Position numbers and translations under genes: made by a program | Notes under the pieces: generated by a model | The model's database searches: none | Seen by the model: the letters and a program-made list of their open reading frames with translations, nothing else | What the model was told of the DNA's origin: nothing | Shown: positions 49,882 to 58,622 of the stretch, piece by piece | Numbering within the stretch: position 1 is the first letter of the stretch | How the letters are laid out: every line of letters starts with the position of its first letter | DNA from: Paraburkholderia bannensis NBRC 103871 | GTDB taxonomy: Bacteria; Pseudomonadota; Gammaproteobacteria; Burkholderiales; Burkholderiaceae | NCBI RefSeq assembly: GCF_000685015.1 | Contig: NZ_BAYA01000006.1 | Coordinates: 248,001-312,000 of the forward strand | Length of the DNA: 64,000 bases | Reading direction: 5' to 3'

Positions 49882-51546
49882 TTACTTCTTCACGGCGCTC
49901 GGGTCGAGCTTCTTGCCCGTTTCCTCGTTGTAGCGGTGCACGTACTCCTCGCTGAGCTTGCGCATCGCGCGGCCGATCTTGCGGTAATCCGATTCGTTCA
50001 GGTTCGCGAGCGACACGCGGCCCGACGGATGCGCCGTGCCGAAGCCCTTGCCCGGCAGCAGCACGACGCGCGCCTCCGCCGCCAGACGGAACAGCAGCTC
50101 GTTCGGCTGCACCTGCTTGAGCAGCCAGTCGACGAACTCGCGGCCAAAGCGCTTCTCGCCCAGGAACTCCATGTCGATGATCGTGTAGTAATCGACCTGG
50201 TTCGGATCGGCCTCGTCGATGGCAATGCCCATCTCTTCGAAGAGCGCGCGCTTGCGGCTGCGGATCAGGCGCTTGAGTGCGTTCTTGTAGGCGTCCGGCG
50301 TGTCCATCAGCGAGAACAGCGAGAACAGCACCATCTGCACCTGCTGCGGCGTCGACAGACCGGCCGTGTGGTTGAGCGCGACGGTGCGGCTGTCGGCCAC
50401 CAGACGGTCGATGAACTTGAGCTGGTCAGGCTCGGTCGTGATCGACTCGTAGCGCTTGTGCAGGATCTTCTTCTCTTCCTTGGGCAGCTTCGCGAGCGTG
50501 GCGTCCAGCACGTTGTCGCGATGCGTCGCGATCGCGCCCAGGCGCCAGCCCGTCGCACCGAAGTACTTCGAGTAGGAGTACACGAGAATCGTGTTCTTCG
50601 GCGCGAGCGCAAAGAGCGAGACGAAGTTGTCGGCGAAAGTGCCGTACACGTCGTCGGTCAGCAGGATCAGGTCGGGGCGTTCCTTGATGATCTCCGCGAT
50701 GTATTCGAGGCTTTCGTCGTCGATCTTCACCGACGGCGGGTTGCTCGGATTCACGAGGAAGAACGCCTTCACCTTCGGGTCGCGCAGCTTGTCGAGTTCC
50801 TTCTTCGAGTACTGCCAGTTGTTCTCGACCGTCGCATCCAGGTGCACGACGTTGAGCTGGTAGTCGTTGAGTTCGGGGATCTCGATGTAGGGCGTGAAGA
50901 TCGGCATGCCCAGCGCGATGGTGTCGCCCGCCTTGATCAGGAAGTTCTCGCGCATCGTGTTGAAGATGTACGTCATGGCCGCGGTGCCGCCTTCGACCGC
51001 GAACACGTCGAACTCGCCGACAAACGGATGCTTGCCGATCATCTCGCGGCGCAGGTACTGCCCGACGATGATTTCCGACAGCTTGAGCATGCGGTCAGGT
51101 ACCGGGTAGTTGCAGGCCAGGATGCCTTCGCACATTTCGTAGAGGAAGTCGCCCGCCGACAGCCCGAGCTGGTCGCGCACATACGACACCGCGCCGCCGA
51201 TGAAGTCGATGCCGGGCTGGCCCTTGTTCTCGCGCAGGAACTGGTCGAAGCGCTCGACGATGCCGTCGCGCTGCGGGAAGCCGCCCACGCCTTCGGGCAT
51301 GTAGGAGAACGAGCGTTCCGATTCGCGCATCGCGAACAGGCCCAGTTGCCAGAAGCCGTGGCGCGGAATCGTCGCGAGGAAGTTGGGGTTGCCGCGCCCG
51401 GCGTTGAGCATGGCGAGATTGGCCGGGCGCTCGGTGGCGCCGCCGCCCGCGGCCTTGATGAGTTCGTCCTTGAGCTCGAACGGGCTCAGTGCGTCGATGC
51501 CCGACTTTTCCTTCGAACCGTTACCGTTGCCTTTACCTTTTGCCAT
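49882..51546 (-). CDS. aspD: L-aspartate 4-decarboxylase / aspartate aminotransferase
   Basis: PLP enzyme converting aspartate to alanine and CO2. The 554 residues show aminotransferase class I/II features with the long N-terminal segment of this family. LNAGRGNPNFLATIPR is near the start, ILLTDDVYGTF binds PLP, and the lysine is Lys327 in YSYSKYFGATGWR. A Lys/Gly-rich 15-residue N-terminus is unusual. The ATG at 51546 has TGGAGAG upstream. Together with AspT it forms an electrogenic aspartate/alanine cycle that consumes a cytoplasmic proton. Confidence 0.94.
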   Translation of the reverse strand: MAKGKGNGNGSKEKSGIDALSPFELKDELIKAAGGGATERPANLAMLNAGRGNPNFLATIPRHGFWQLGLFAMRESERSFSYMPEGVGGFPQRDGIVERFDQFLRENKGQPGIDFIGGAVSYVRDQLGLSAGDFLYEMCEGILACNYPVPDRMLKLSEIIVGQYLRREMIGKHPFVGEFDVFAVEGGTAAMTYIFNTMRENFLIKAGDTIALGMPIFTPYIEIPELNDYQLNVVHLDATVENNWQYSKKELDKLRDPKVKAFFLVNPSNPPSVKIDDESLEYIAEIIKERPDLILLTDDVYGTFADNFVSLFALAPKNTILVYSYSKYFGATGWRLGAIATHRDNVLDATLAKLPKEEKKILHKRYESITTEPDQLKFIDRLVADSRTVALNHTAGLSTPQQVQMVLFSLFSLMDTPDAYKNALKRLIRSRKRALFEEMGIAIDEADPNQVDYYTIIDMEFLGEKRFGREFVDWLLKQVQPNELLFRLAAEARVVLLPGKGFGTAHPSGRVSLANLNESDYRKIGRAMRKLSEEYVHRYNEETGKKLDPSAVKK

Positions 51547-51721
51547 GATGCTCTCCAGTGGAAGACATTGAGCGTGCCGCCGCTTTTGCGCGCATTGCAC
51601 TCATTGCGCGACGGCACGCGATTCGACCCGCGTCTTGTTCAAGACTTGTTCAATTCAGGCAAGCCGTCGCGCGTTCAAACGACGCGCGCGGCCCGCATCG
51701 ACTTCATTGCCTTGACTCACC

Positions 51722-53407
51722 TCATGCCAGCCCGACCACGAGCGGCCCAAGCAGCGTGAGCAGCACGTTCGCGATCGCGTAGGTGATGGCGAACGGCACG
51801 GTCGGCACGGCGCTCTCGGCCTTGTCGAGAATGCCGCCGAAAGCCGGGTTCGCACTGCGCGAGCCGGACAGCGCGCCCGCGAGAATCGCCGCGTTGTTGT
51901 ACTTGAGCACGTAGCGGCCAAACAGCATCGTGAGGATCAGCGGCACGATGGTCACCACCACGCCGAGCAGGAAGATCGTGATGCCGCTCTGCTTGATCGT
52001 CACCACGGCCTGCAGCCCCGAATTCAGCCCCACCACCGCCACGAACGCCGCAAGCCCGAAGTCCTTGAGCAGTTGCGAGGCGGCCGGCGGCATCACGCCG
52101 TACATCGGATGCTTGCCCCGCATCCAGCCGAACACCAGGCCCGCCAGCAGGCAGCCGCCGCCCGAGCCCAGCGTGAGCGGAATGCCCGCCACGTTCACGA
52201 CGATCAGGCCGACCAGCAGGCCCAGCACGAGACCCACGCCCATGTAGATGAAGTCGGTCTTGTTGCTCCAGGCAAGCTCGTAACCGGCTTCCTGCACGGC
52301 GCGCTTGGTGTCGGTGGCCGTGCCGTAGATCGTGATGACGTCGCCGTGTTCGAGCTGCGTCTGCGGCAGCACCGGCACCGGCTGGCCCGCGCGCTCGATC
52401 TTCTCGATATAGACGCCGTGGCGCATGTCGTGATCGACGTTCTTGCGGACTTCGGCGATCGTCGTGTGGTTCATGCCCTTCTTCGTGAAGACGAGCTGGC
52501 GCGTCTGCAGCACGAGGCTCATGCCGCCCGAATCCGGCACCTCGGGCCCGATCAGCGCGCCCACTTCGACCATCTGCTCGCGGCGACCCACGACCAGCAC
52601 GAGGTCGTCGCGGCTGAGCACGAAATCCGGCGTCGAATCGACGATCTTGCCCGCGCGGCGGATCTTCTCGATGGCGACGAAATCGTTCTCCGCCGATTCG
52701 AGCTGCTTGACCGTCTTGCCCGCGGCGGCTTCGACGCGGAACACGCGCCCGAACAGTTCCGGCAGCGCCGTCACCTGGCCCGGCCCCGACGACCCGCCGC
52801 CGCCCGCCATTTCGCGCTCGGCGTCCTGCGAGGCGTCCTTGAGGCTGCGGCCCATGAACTTCGGCAGGATGTTCACGCAGACGATGATCGCGCCGAGCGA
52901 ACCGAACACATAGGTCACCGCATAGCCGATCGCGACGTCGGCCTGCATCGCCTTGACCTGATCGGCGGGCAGACCCAGCCGCGCGATGGCGTCGCCCGCC
53001 GTGCCGATGATGGCCGACTGCGTCATGCCGCCCGCGGCGAGACCGGCAGCGAGGCCCTTGTTGAGGTGGAACAGCTTCGCGCACACCAGCACCGTGAAGA
53101 GGCCCGCGAGCGCCATGAACACGGCCATGGCGATTTCGCGCAGCGTCTTGCGGTTCAGCGAGTTGAAGAAGCCCGGCCCCGAGTCGTAGCCCACGGCGTA
53201 GATGAAGACGGCGAACATCACCGATTTCACGCCGTTATCGATCGTCACGCCCACCTGGCTGACCACGACCGCGGCGAGCAGCGACCCGCCCACGCCGCCT
53301 AGCTGAAACTTCCCGAAGTTGATCTGGCCGATCCAGTAACCGACGGCCAGCGAGAGAAACAAGGCGATTTCAGGGGATTTGTGAAAGATGTCATGTAGCC
53401 ATTCCAT
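51722..53407 (-). CDS. aspT: Aspartate:alanine antiporter (AAEx family)
   Basis: A 561-residue carrier exchanging aspartate for alanine. Two sets of membrane helices (about 12-185 and 385-560) flank two cytoplasmic TrkA-C-like domains (about 215-295 and 300-380). The repeated AAEx signature appears as GLAAGGMTQSAIIGTAGDAI and SGSRSANPAFGGILD. GAGGG precedes the ATG at 53407. aspD starts 175 bp downstream and a paralogue lies 75 bp upstream, so the three probably form one operon. Confidence 0.92.
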   Translation of the reverse strand: MEWLHDIFHKSPEIALFLSLAVGYWIGQINFGKFQLGGVGGSLLAAVVVSQVGVTIDNGVKSVMFAVFIYAVGYDSGPGFFNSLNRKTLREIAMAVFMALAGLFTVLVCAKLFHLNKGLAAGLAAGGMTQSAIIGTAGDAIARLGLPADQVKAMQADVAIGYAVTYVFGSLGAIIVCVNILPKFMGRSLKDASQDAEREMAGGGGSSGPGQVTALPELFGRVFRVEAAAGKTVKQLESAENDFVAIEKIRRAGKIVDSTPDFVLSRDDLVLVVGRREQMVEVGALIGPEVPDSGGMSLVLQTRQLVFTKKGMNHTTIAEVRKNVDHDMRHGVYIEKIERAGQPVPVLPQTQLEHGDVITIYGTATDTKRAVQEAGYELAWSNKTDFIYMGVGLVLGLLVGLIVVNVAGIPLTLGSGGGCLLAGLVFGWMRGKHPMYGVMPPAASQLLKDFGLAAFVAVVGLNSGLQAVVTIKQSGITIFLLGVVVTIVPLILTMLFGRYVLKYNNAAILAGALSGSRSANPAFGGILDKAESAVPTVPFAITYAIANVLLTLLGPLVVGLA

Positions 53408-53482
53408 CGTGCCCTCGCATGGGTAGGTGTGTGATGCTCTGTTGCCGCCGCATGAGAACGACCGCGCGGGCGTGTGCCAGCG

Positions 53483-55165
53483 TCAGCCGAACTTCGTCGC
53501 GAGCCCGACCACCACGGGCCCCATGAGCGGCAACAAGATATTCGACAGCGCGTAAGTGATCGTGTAACCGATCACCGGCGTCGAATTGCCGGTGACGCCG
53601 ACGAGCGCACTGATCGCCGGCGTGCTGCACTGCTGACCTGCAATCGCGCCGAGCAGCATCGGCGCTTCGAGCTTGAGAAACATGCGCCCGATCCAGAGAG
53701 AGAGAAGGCCCGGAATCAGCACCATCAGGATGCCGGCGAGCGGCAGCGCGAGACCGTATTCGCGCACGAGCTTGATGGCGTCCGGGCCGGCCGACAGCCC
53801 CACGGCCGCGATGAACGTGGCGAGGCCGAAGTCCTTGAGCACCTGCGCCGCCGCCGATGGCAGCGAGCCGACCACGGGAAAATGCGAGCGCAACCAGCCG
53901 AAGAACAGGCCCGAGAGCAGGCAGCCGCCGCCCGTGCCGAGCACGAGCGCTACGCCCCCTACATTGACGCCCAGGCGCCCGATCATCATGCCGACCAGCA
54001 CGCCGAGCCCCAGGTACACGAAATCGGTTTTCTGGGTCTGCTGGATCACGTAACCCAGACGCTTCGCGCCGCGCGCGACGTCGGAGGGCGCGCCGACCAG
54101 CGTGAGCACGTCGCCGCGATGCACGACCGTGCCGGGCAGCGCGGGCACCGTGGTGTCGAGCCGCGTGATCGCGCCCACATAGATGCCGCGCGCGTCCTCG
54201 GGCGAAGCGCGCTCGCGCAGCTGGGCAAGCGTGAGGCCATTGGCTTCGCGGCGCGTGAGCATCACGTCAACGCGCTGCGCGAGCAGCTTCGTGAAGGCCT
54301 CGCCGGAGACTTCGGCGCCGAGCAGCGCGGATGCTTCGACAATCGATTCGCGCCGTCCCGCGATCATCACCACATCGCCCGCTTGCAGCACGAACTGCGC
54401 ATCGGCGACGAGCTGGCGTTTTTCGCGCAGCACGCGCTCGATCGTCACGTTGTTGCCGAAGCGCGCCTCGAAGGCGGCGACCTGGGTGCCCGCGGCCGGC
54501 CCCACTTCGAAGGTGCGGCCCACGAGCGCGGGCAGCGCGAGCCGCTGGCCCTCGTCGAGCACGCCGTCGCCGCCGAGCTTGCGAAAGAGGCGCGCGGCTT
54601 CCTCGCGCAGGTTCACGCGCATGATGAGCGGCGCAACCTGGCTCGTGAACAGCACGATGGTGATGAGGCCAAAGAGGTAGCTCACGCTATAGGCCGTGAC
54701 GATATGCGCCTGCATCGTGCTGACCTGGGCGTCGGACAGCCCCAGCTTCGCGATCGCTTCAGACGCCGTGCCGATCACTGCGGATTCGGTGGCCGCGCCC
54801 GCCAGCAGCCCGGCGGCGGTGCCCGCGTCGAGTTTCATCAGGACGACTGCAATCATCACGAGCGTCATGACGGAGACGATCTCGACAATCGACAGCAGTC
54901 CGTAACGCCAGCCGCGCCCAACGTTTGCGAAGAACTGCGGGCCGCCCGTGAAGCCGAGCGCGAAGATGAATAGTGCGAACGCCACGTTCTTGAGATCGGG
55001 GGCGATGCGCGCGCCCGTCTGGCCGAGTACGAGCGCAACAATCAGCGTGCCGCATACGCCGCCAAGCGATATCGGGCCGAAGCGAATTGAACCAATTAGA
55101 TAACCGAGCGCAAGGCTCACGAACAGGGCAATCTCGGGTTGCGACTTCAGCAATTCGACGATCAT
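53483..55165 (-). CDS. Second AspT-like aspartate:alanine antiporter paralogue
   Basis: A 560-residue AAEx-family carrier with the same layout as its downstream neighbour: GLLAGAATESAVIGTASEAI in the first half, IAGQQCSTPAISALVG in the second, and two TrkA-C-like domains between. The sequences differ throughout, so this is an old duplication and not a recent repeat. The two could form a heteromer or prefer different amino acids. It is the promoter-proximal gene of the operon, with a weak ribosome site. Confidence 0.9.
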   Translation of the reverse strand: MIVELLKSQPEIALFVSLALGYLIGSIRFGPISLGGVCGTLIVALVLGQTGARIAPDLKNVAFALFIFALGFTGGPQFFANVGRGWRYGLLSIVEIVSVMTLVMIAVVLMKLDAGTAAGLLAGAATESAVIGTASEAIAKLGLSDAQVSTMQAHIVTAYSVSYLFGLITIVLFTSQVAPLIMRVNLREEAARLFRKLGGDGVLDEGQRLALPALVGRTFEVGPAAGTQVAAFEARFGNNVTIERVLREKRQLVADAQFVLQAGDVVMIAGRRESIVEASALLGAEVSGEAFTKLLAQRVDVMLTRREANGLTLAQLRERASPEDARGIYVGAITRLDTTVPALPGTVVHRGDVLTLVGAPSDVARGAKRLGYVIQQTQKTDFVYLGLGVLVGMMIGRLGVNVGGVALVLGTGGGCLLSGLFFGWLRSHFPVVGSLPSAAAQVLKDFGLATFIAAVGLSAGPDAIKLVREYGLALPLAGILMVLIPGLLSLWIGRMFLKLEAPMLLGAIAGQQCSTPAISALVGVTGNSTPVIGYTITYALSNILLPLMGPVVVGLATKFG

Positions 55166-55255
55166 GTCTGGTCTGCCGATTTACGTATTTTCTTCCCAAA
55201 AGCGCTTAAAAGAGCATGCGTACGGCATGCACGCCTTTAACCTTGCGCCCGCCGT

Positions 55256-55277
55256 TTATTTGCGCAATGCGCAATAA
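55256..55277. promoter_or_regulatory. Inverted repeat TTATTTGCGCA-A-TGCGCAATAA
   Basis: Arms of 11 and 10 bases, complementary except for one base deletion, centred 102 bp upstream of the aspT paralogue start codon. Candidate operator for the aspartate operon. Confidence 0.6.
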
Positions 55278-55611
55278 AAGCCCAAATCAATCCTTATCCG
55301 CCGTTTATGTTAAAAATGTGAAGCCGCCCTGCACCCCACAAAGACAAAGCACGACGACAAAGGATTGAAAACAACCGTATTCAGCGGGACAAAATAGCAG
55401 ACTGCGAAAAACACTGTCGCGAGTGTGTGCAACGGCCAAATGAAAAGTCTTTTCCCGGCCGCATGTGCGTAAATTCAATCCATTTCCGGCAGCATTTTGT
55501 GTGATCTGGAAATCGTGGCATGACGCGGCAAATCGACTCTCACAATTCCCGTGCCAGTTGTTGCTGGATTTTTTAACAGGCAGGAAACAGCCCGACCGTT
55601 TGAGATAAATA

Positions 55612-55640
55612 TTGTAATTCCCAACGACTGTCAATATTAT
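55612..55640 (+). promoter_or_regulatory. Sigma-70 promoter of the LysR regulator gene
   Basis: TTGTAA (55612-55617), 17-bp spacer, TATTAT (55635-55640), 126 bp before the ATG. On the opposite strand TTGACA (55634-55629), 17-bp spacer and TATTTA (55611-55606) form an overlapping divergent promoter. This is the classic arrangement for a LysR regulator and its target operon. Confidence 0.65.
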
Positions 55641-55765
55641 TTTCGTGCACGATCGCTGTCCGCTCATCGGGATTCCGCGTTACATTGGATCCCCGGCTTT
55701 AGCCGCTTAAAGTCCGTGTAACGCCCATTCAACCGGCACACGCACCAGCATACGAGGCGAAATCG

Positions 55766-56737
55766 ATGAACCAGATACACGCCATGCGCGTCTTCGTCAG
55801 GGTTGCGGAGTCGCAGAGCTTTCGCCGCGCCGCCCAGCAACTCGATGTCTCGAATGCGCTCGTCACCCGCTCGATCGCGATGCTCGAAGCGCACCTGCAT
55901 ACGCGCCTCATCAATCGCACCACGCGCAATCTTTCGCTGACCGAAGCAGGTCTGCGCTACCTCGAAGGTTGCAAGAGCGTGCTTGAAGAACTCGATCACC
56001 TGGAAGATTCGCTCGCCCACACCGAGCGCGAGCCCAGCGGCACGCTGCGCGTGATGGCGGCGGGCGCGCTGTCGCTCGCCACGCTCACGCCGCTCATCGA
56101 CGGCTTTCGCCGGCTGTATCCGCGCGTGAACGTGCGCCTCACGCTGGCCGAAAAGCACACCGAGTTGCTCGAAGACGGCTTCGATGTGGGCATCGTCGCG
56201 GCGTGCGCCACGCGCGCCGGCGATTTCGTCGAACATGCGCTGGGCACCACGGCGTTCGTGCCCTGCGCTTCGCCGGCCTGGCTTGCCGAACATGGTGAAC
56301 CGCTCACGCCCGAACAACTGGAACAGCACGCAGCCGTGACGCTGCCGCCCGAGGAGCGCAGCGTGAGCTGGCTGTTCGCGCGGCCCGGCGAGAGCGCGCA
56401 GCAGGTCACGCTGCAGCCCGGCTATGCGGTCAACAACATGCTGATGGTGCGGCTTGCGGCGCTCGCGGGCATGGGCGTGGCGGTCGTGCCCGCACCGCTG
56501 GTCGCCGACGACCTGGCTGCAGGCACGCTCGTGCGCCTGTTGCCCAGCTATGAGATCGAGGACGCGCAGGCCAGCATGGCCATCGTCTATCCGCGCCGCC
56601 AGTACCTGCCTGCGAAGACGCTGCGCTTCGTCGATTACACCATCGAGCACTTTCAGCAGGCCTGCGAAGAAAAACCGGCGCCGCTCGCGCGACATACCGC
56701 ACGGGCCGCCGACGCGCCCATGCTCATGCACAGCTAG
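55766..56737 (+). CDS. LysR-family transcriptional regulator (AaeR/YhjC-like)
   Basis: The 323 residues have a winged HTH (about 1-60: MRVFVRVAESQSFRRAAQQL, ALVTRSIAMLEAHLHTRLI, TTRNLSLTEAG) and an effector domain (about 88-295: GTLRVMAAGALSLATLTPLI, LLEDGFDVGIV). CGAGG lies upstream of the ATG. Divergence from aspT-aspT-aspD makes it the likely regulator of that operon; the effector would then be aspartate or a related amino acid, which is inference. Tandem terminators follow. Confidence 0.91.
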   Translation: MNQIHAMRVFVRVAESQSFRRAAQQLDVSNALVTRSIAMLEAHLHTRLINRTTRNLSLTEAGLRYLEGCKSVLEELDHLEDSLAHTEREPSGTLRVMAAGALSLATLTPLIDGFRRLYPRVNVRLTLAEKHTELLEDGFDVGIVAACATRAGDFVEHALGTTAFVPCASPAWLAEHGEPLTPEQLEQHAAVTLPPEERSVSWLFARPGESAQQVTLQPGYAVNNMLMVRLAALAGMGVAVVPAPLVADDLAAGTLVRLLPSYEIEDAQASMAIVYPRRQYLPAKTLRFVDYTIEHFQQACEEKPAPLARHTARAADAPMLMHS

Positions 56738-56768
56738 CCTGGCAAGGTCGCACCGGCGCTTTCGCACC

Positions 56769-56791
56769 AGGGCGCGCGAGCGCCCTTTTTC
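56769..56791 (+). terminator. Intrinsic terminator, first of a near-identical pair
   Basis: AGGGCGC-GCGA-GCGCCCTTTTT: 7-bp GC stem, GNRA-like loop, five T, 31 bp after the LysR stop codon. Confidence 0.88.
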
Positions 56792-56798
56792 TCGCATC

Positions 56799-56819
56799 GG
56801 GGCGCGCAAGCGCCCTTTT
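56799..56819 (+). terminator. Intrinsic terminator, second of a near-identical pair
   Basis: GGGCGC-GCAA-GCGCCCTTTT: copy of the preceding hairpin 30 bp further on, with a compensating loop change only. Confidence 0.85.
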
Positions 56820-56853
56820 CCTTGTCGACGCTCAGTCGCAAGTCGACCGGCGC

Positions 56854-57405
56854 TCAGCGTGCGTGCGACAACGCATCGTCCTGCGCATTGTCCACGCCCA
56901 CCGCGCCGCACAGTTCGCGCAGCAGCGGCGCTTCGCGCTCGTGCACCTCCACCGGCAGCCAGATCGCCCCGGCCCACGCCAGGTAGCGCGCGCGATGCTG
57001 GCCGTTGCGAAACGCCACCACGCCCACGTGCGCCACGCCAAGCCAACCGGCCAGGCCACCCGCGCGCCGCTTCGTGATCGTCACATAAGGCATTTGGGGC
57101 ACGCGCTCGTTGCGCGGATCGAGGAACTCGCGGATGCCGCGCACCTTGCCCACGTGCCAGTCGTCGACGGGCTTGAGCACGTAATCGGTATCGTCGCGGT
57201 TCGCGCAAAGCAGCAGCTTGTGGAGATCGACGAGCACCACTTCGTGGCGCGTGCCGTCGGTCGTGAAGACGCGCTTGAAGCGCACATGGTCGAAGGCTTG
57301 ATGATCTGGCAATGGCACGACCCAGACCGGGCCGCTTGCCGTCTGCAATGACGGCGATGGAATCGAAGGCATCTCGGGGGGCGTGGACATGGACGTCTTC
57401 GGCAT
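56854..57405 (-). CDS. Hypothetical protein, possibly plasmid fertility-inhibition-factor family
   Basis: A 183-residue soluble protein. The first 25 residues are Pro/Ser-rich; then come SGPVWVVPLPDHQAF, a strand-rich middle (HEVVLVDLHKLLLCANRD, YVLKPVDDWHVGKVRGIREF) and AFRNGQHRARYLAWAGA with PVEVHERE. The NGQHRARYL segment resembles ParB/Srx-type nuclease folds found in fertility-inhibition-like proteins. I recall such annotations for relatives but cannot verify it here. No plasmid transfer genes are near. The start could be 57405 or 57390. Confidence 0.68.
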   Translation of the reverse strand: MPKTSMSTPPEMPSIPSPSLQTASGPVWVVPLPDHQAFDHVRFKRVFTTDGTRHEVVLVDLHKLLLCANRDDTDYVLKPVDDWHVGKVRGIREFLDPRNERVPQMPYVTITKRRAGGLAGWLGVAHVGVVAFRNGQHRARYLAWAGAIWLPVEVHEREAPLLRELCGAVGVDNAQDDALSHAR

Positions 57406-57523
57406 GCAGGTAATGCGGCTCTCGCAGGGAGGAAAAGCGGCCTAAGCTACGAGGGATTCGTGACTATTTCGTGACCTATGCCGCGTGAATGCACGCAGTG
57501 TGGGTTCATCCGGGAAGCCGCTA

Positions 57524-58366
57524 ATGGACACTCAAGACGCCGCCAGTGACGACACCTCCTGCGACCAGCGTATCGAAACATTCGGCCCACATGTACGCAT
57601 CGAATCGCGCGGCCATGTTGCAACCGTCGTGCTCGACCGCCCCGCGCAACGCAATGCAATCGACCGCGCCGTCGCCGATGCGCTCGCCGCCGCCTTTACA
57701 CGTTTCGAATCGAATCCGCACTGGCGTGCAGGCGTGCTGTTCGGCGCAGGCGGCACCTTCTGCGCGGGCGCCGATCTCGGCGCACTCAACGACGATGCGC
57801 GCCGCAACGAAGTCCACGCCGACGGCAGCGGCCCCGGCCCGCTCGGCCCGACCCGCATGCTGCTGAACAAGCCTGTGATTGCGGCCGTTTCAGGATACGC
57901 CGTGGCAGGAGGCCTGGAACTCGCGTTGTTCTGCGATCTGCGGGTCATCGAACAAAACGCCGTACTGGGCGTGTTCTGTCGCCGCGTGGGCGTGCCGCTG
58001 ATCGATGGCGGCACGGTGCGCCTGCCGCGCCTGATCGGCCTGTCGCGCGCGCTCGACCTGATCCTCACGGGACGCGCCGTGGATGCGCAGGAAGCGTTGT
58101 CGTTCGGCCTGGCGAACCGCGTGGTGCCGCCCGGCGCCGCGCGTGCCGAAGCCGAAGCGCTGGCCGCACGACTCGCGGCCTTTCCGCAGGCGGCGCTGCT
58201 CGCGGATCGCCGCTCGGCGCTGGAAAACAGCGAGCTTGCCGACCTGGCGCAAGCCCTGCGCCGCGAAGGCGCGGGCGGCTATCGCGCGGTGCTCGACGAA
58301 GGTCTCGCGATGGCCGCGCGTTTCGCGTCGGGCGCGGGCCGTCACGGCACATCGTTCGACGATTGA
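57524..58366 (+). CDS. Enoyl-CoA hydratase/isomerase-family (crotonase) protein
   Basis: A 280-residue crotonase-fold enzyme. The oxyanion-hole segments are GGTFCAGADL and YAVAGGLELALFCDLRV. Glu132 matches rat crotonase Glu144, but the position of the second catalytic Glu (Glu164) is Cys152 in GVFCRRVGVP. A simple hydratase is therefore unlikely; an isomerase, dehalogenase or thioesterase-like role is possible. The ATG at 57524 has GGGAAG upstream, whereas the longer frame starts with GTG at 57485. It appears monocistronic. Confidence 0.88.
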   Translation: MDTQDAASDDTSCDQRIETFGPHVRIESRGHVATVVLDRPAQRNAIDRAVADALAAAFTRFESNPHWRAGVLFGAGGTFCAGADLGALNDDARRNEVHADGSGPGPLGPTRMLLNKPVIAAVSGYAVAGGLELALFCDLRVIEQNAVLGVFCRRVGVPLIDGGTVRLPRLIGLSRALDLILTGRAVDAQEALSFGLANRVVPPGAARAEAEALAARLAAFPQAALLADRRSALENSELADLAQALRREGAGGYRAVLDEGLAMAARFASGAGRHGTSFDD

Positions 58367-58622
58367 TGCGGATTGGCTTGAACGCGGCGGCGCGAGCCGC
58401 TAGATTAAATCAGACAGACCTCGCGTATCTGTGCGCGTGCGTGGCAGCGTGAACGCATGCAATAACTGCGCTACCGAAGCAACAACAACGCCCGCGCCGC
58501 CCGCCCCAACTTGCCCCTTCGCACCCTGCGCAAGCGTTGCGCAATCCGCACCACGAAGGGTTCTCCCCCGGACAAGACGCCGCCGCGCGCGCAACCCATG
58601 ATGCCGCATCAGGGGATCTTCC

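Larger units (their letters stand above)
55166..55765. other. AT-rich divergent intergenic region, aspT operon / LysR regulator
   Basis: 600 bp, visibly richer in A and T than any neighbour. It contains the dyad at 55256-55277 and a promoter pair near 55600-55640. A 120-codon minus-strand frame (55305-55667) has poor codon bias, no ribosome site and no family resemblance, and I do not call it. Confidence 0.6.

Noticed and set aside
55305..55667. 120-codon minus-strand frame in the AT-rich gap
   Set aside because: No ribosome site, no codon bias like the neighbours and no recognisable family; it also spans the likely regulatory elements.
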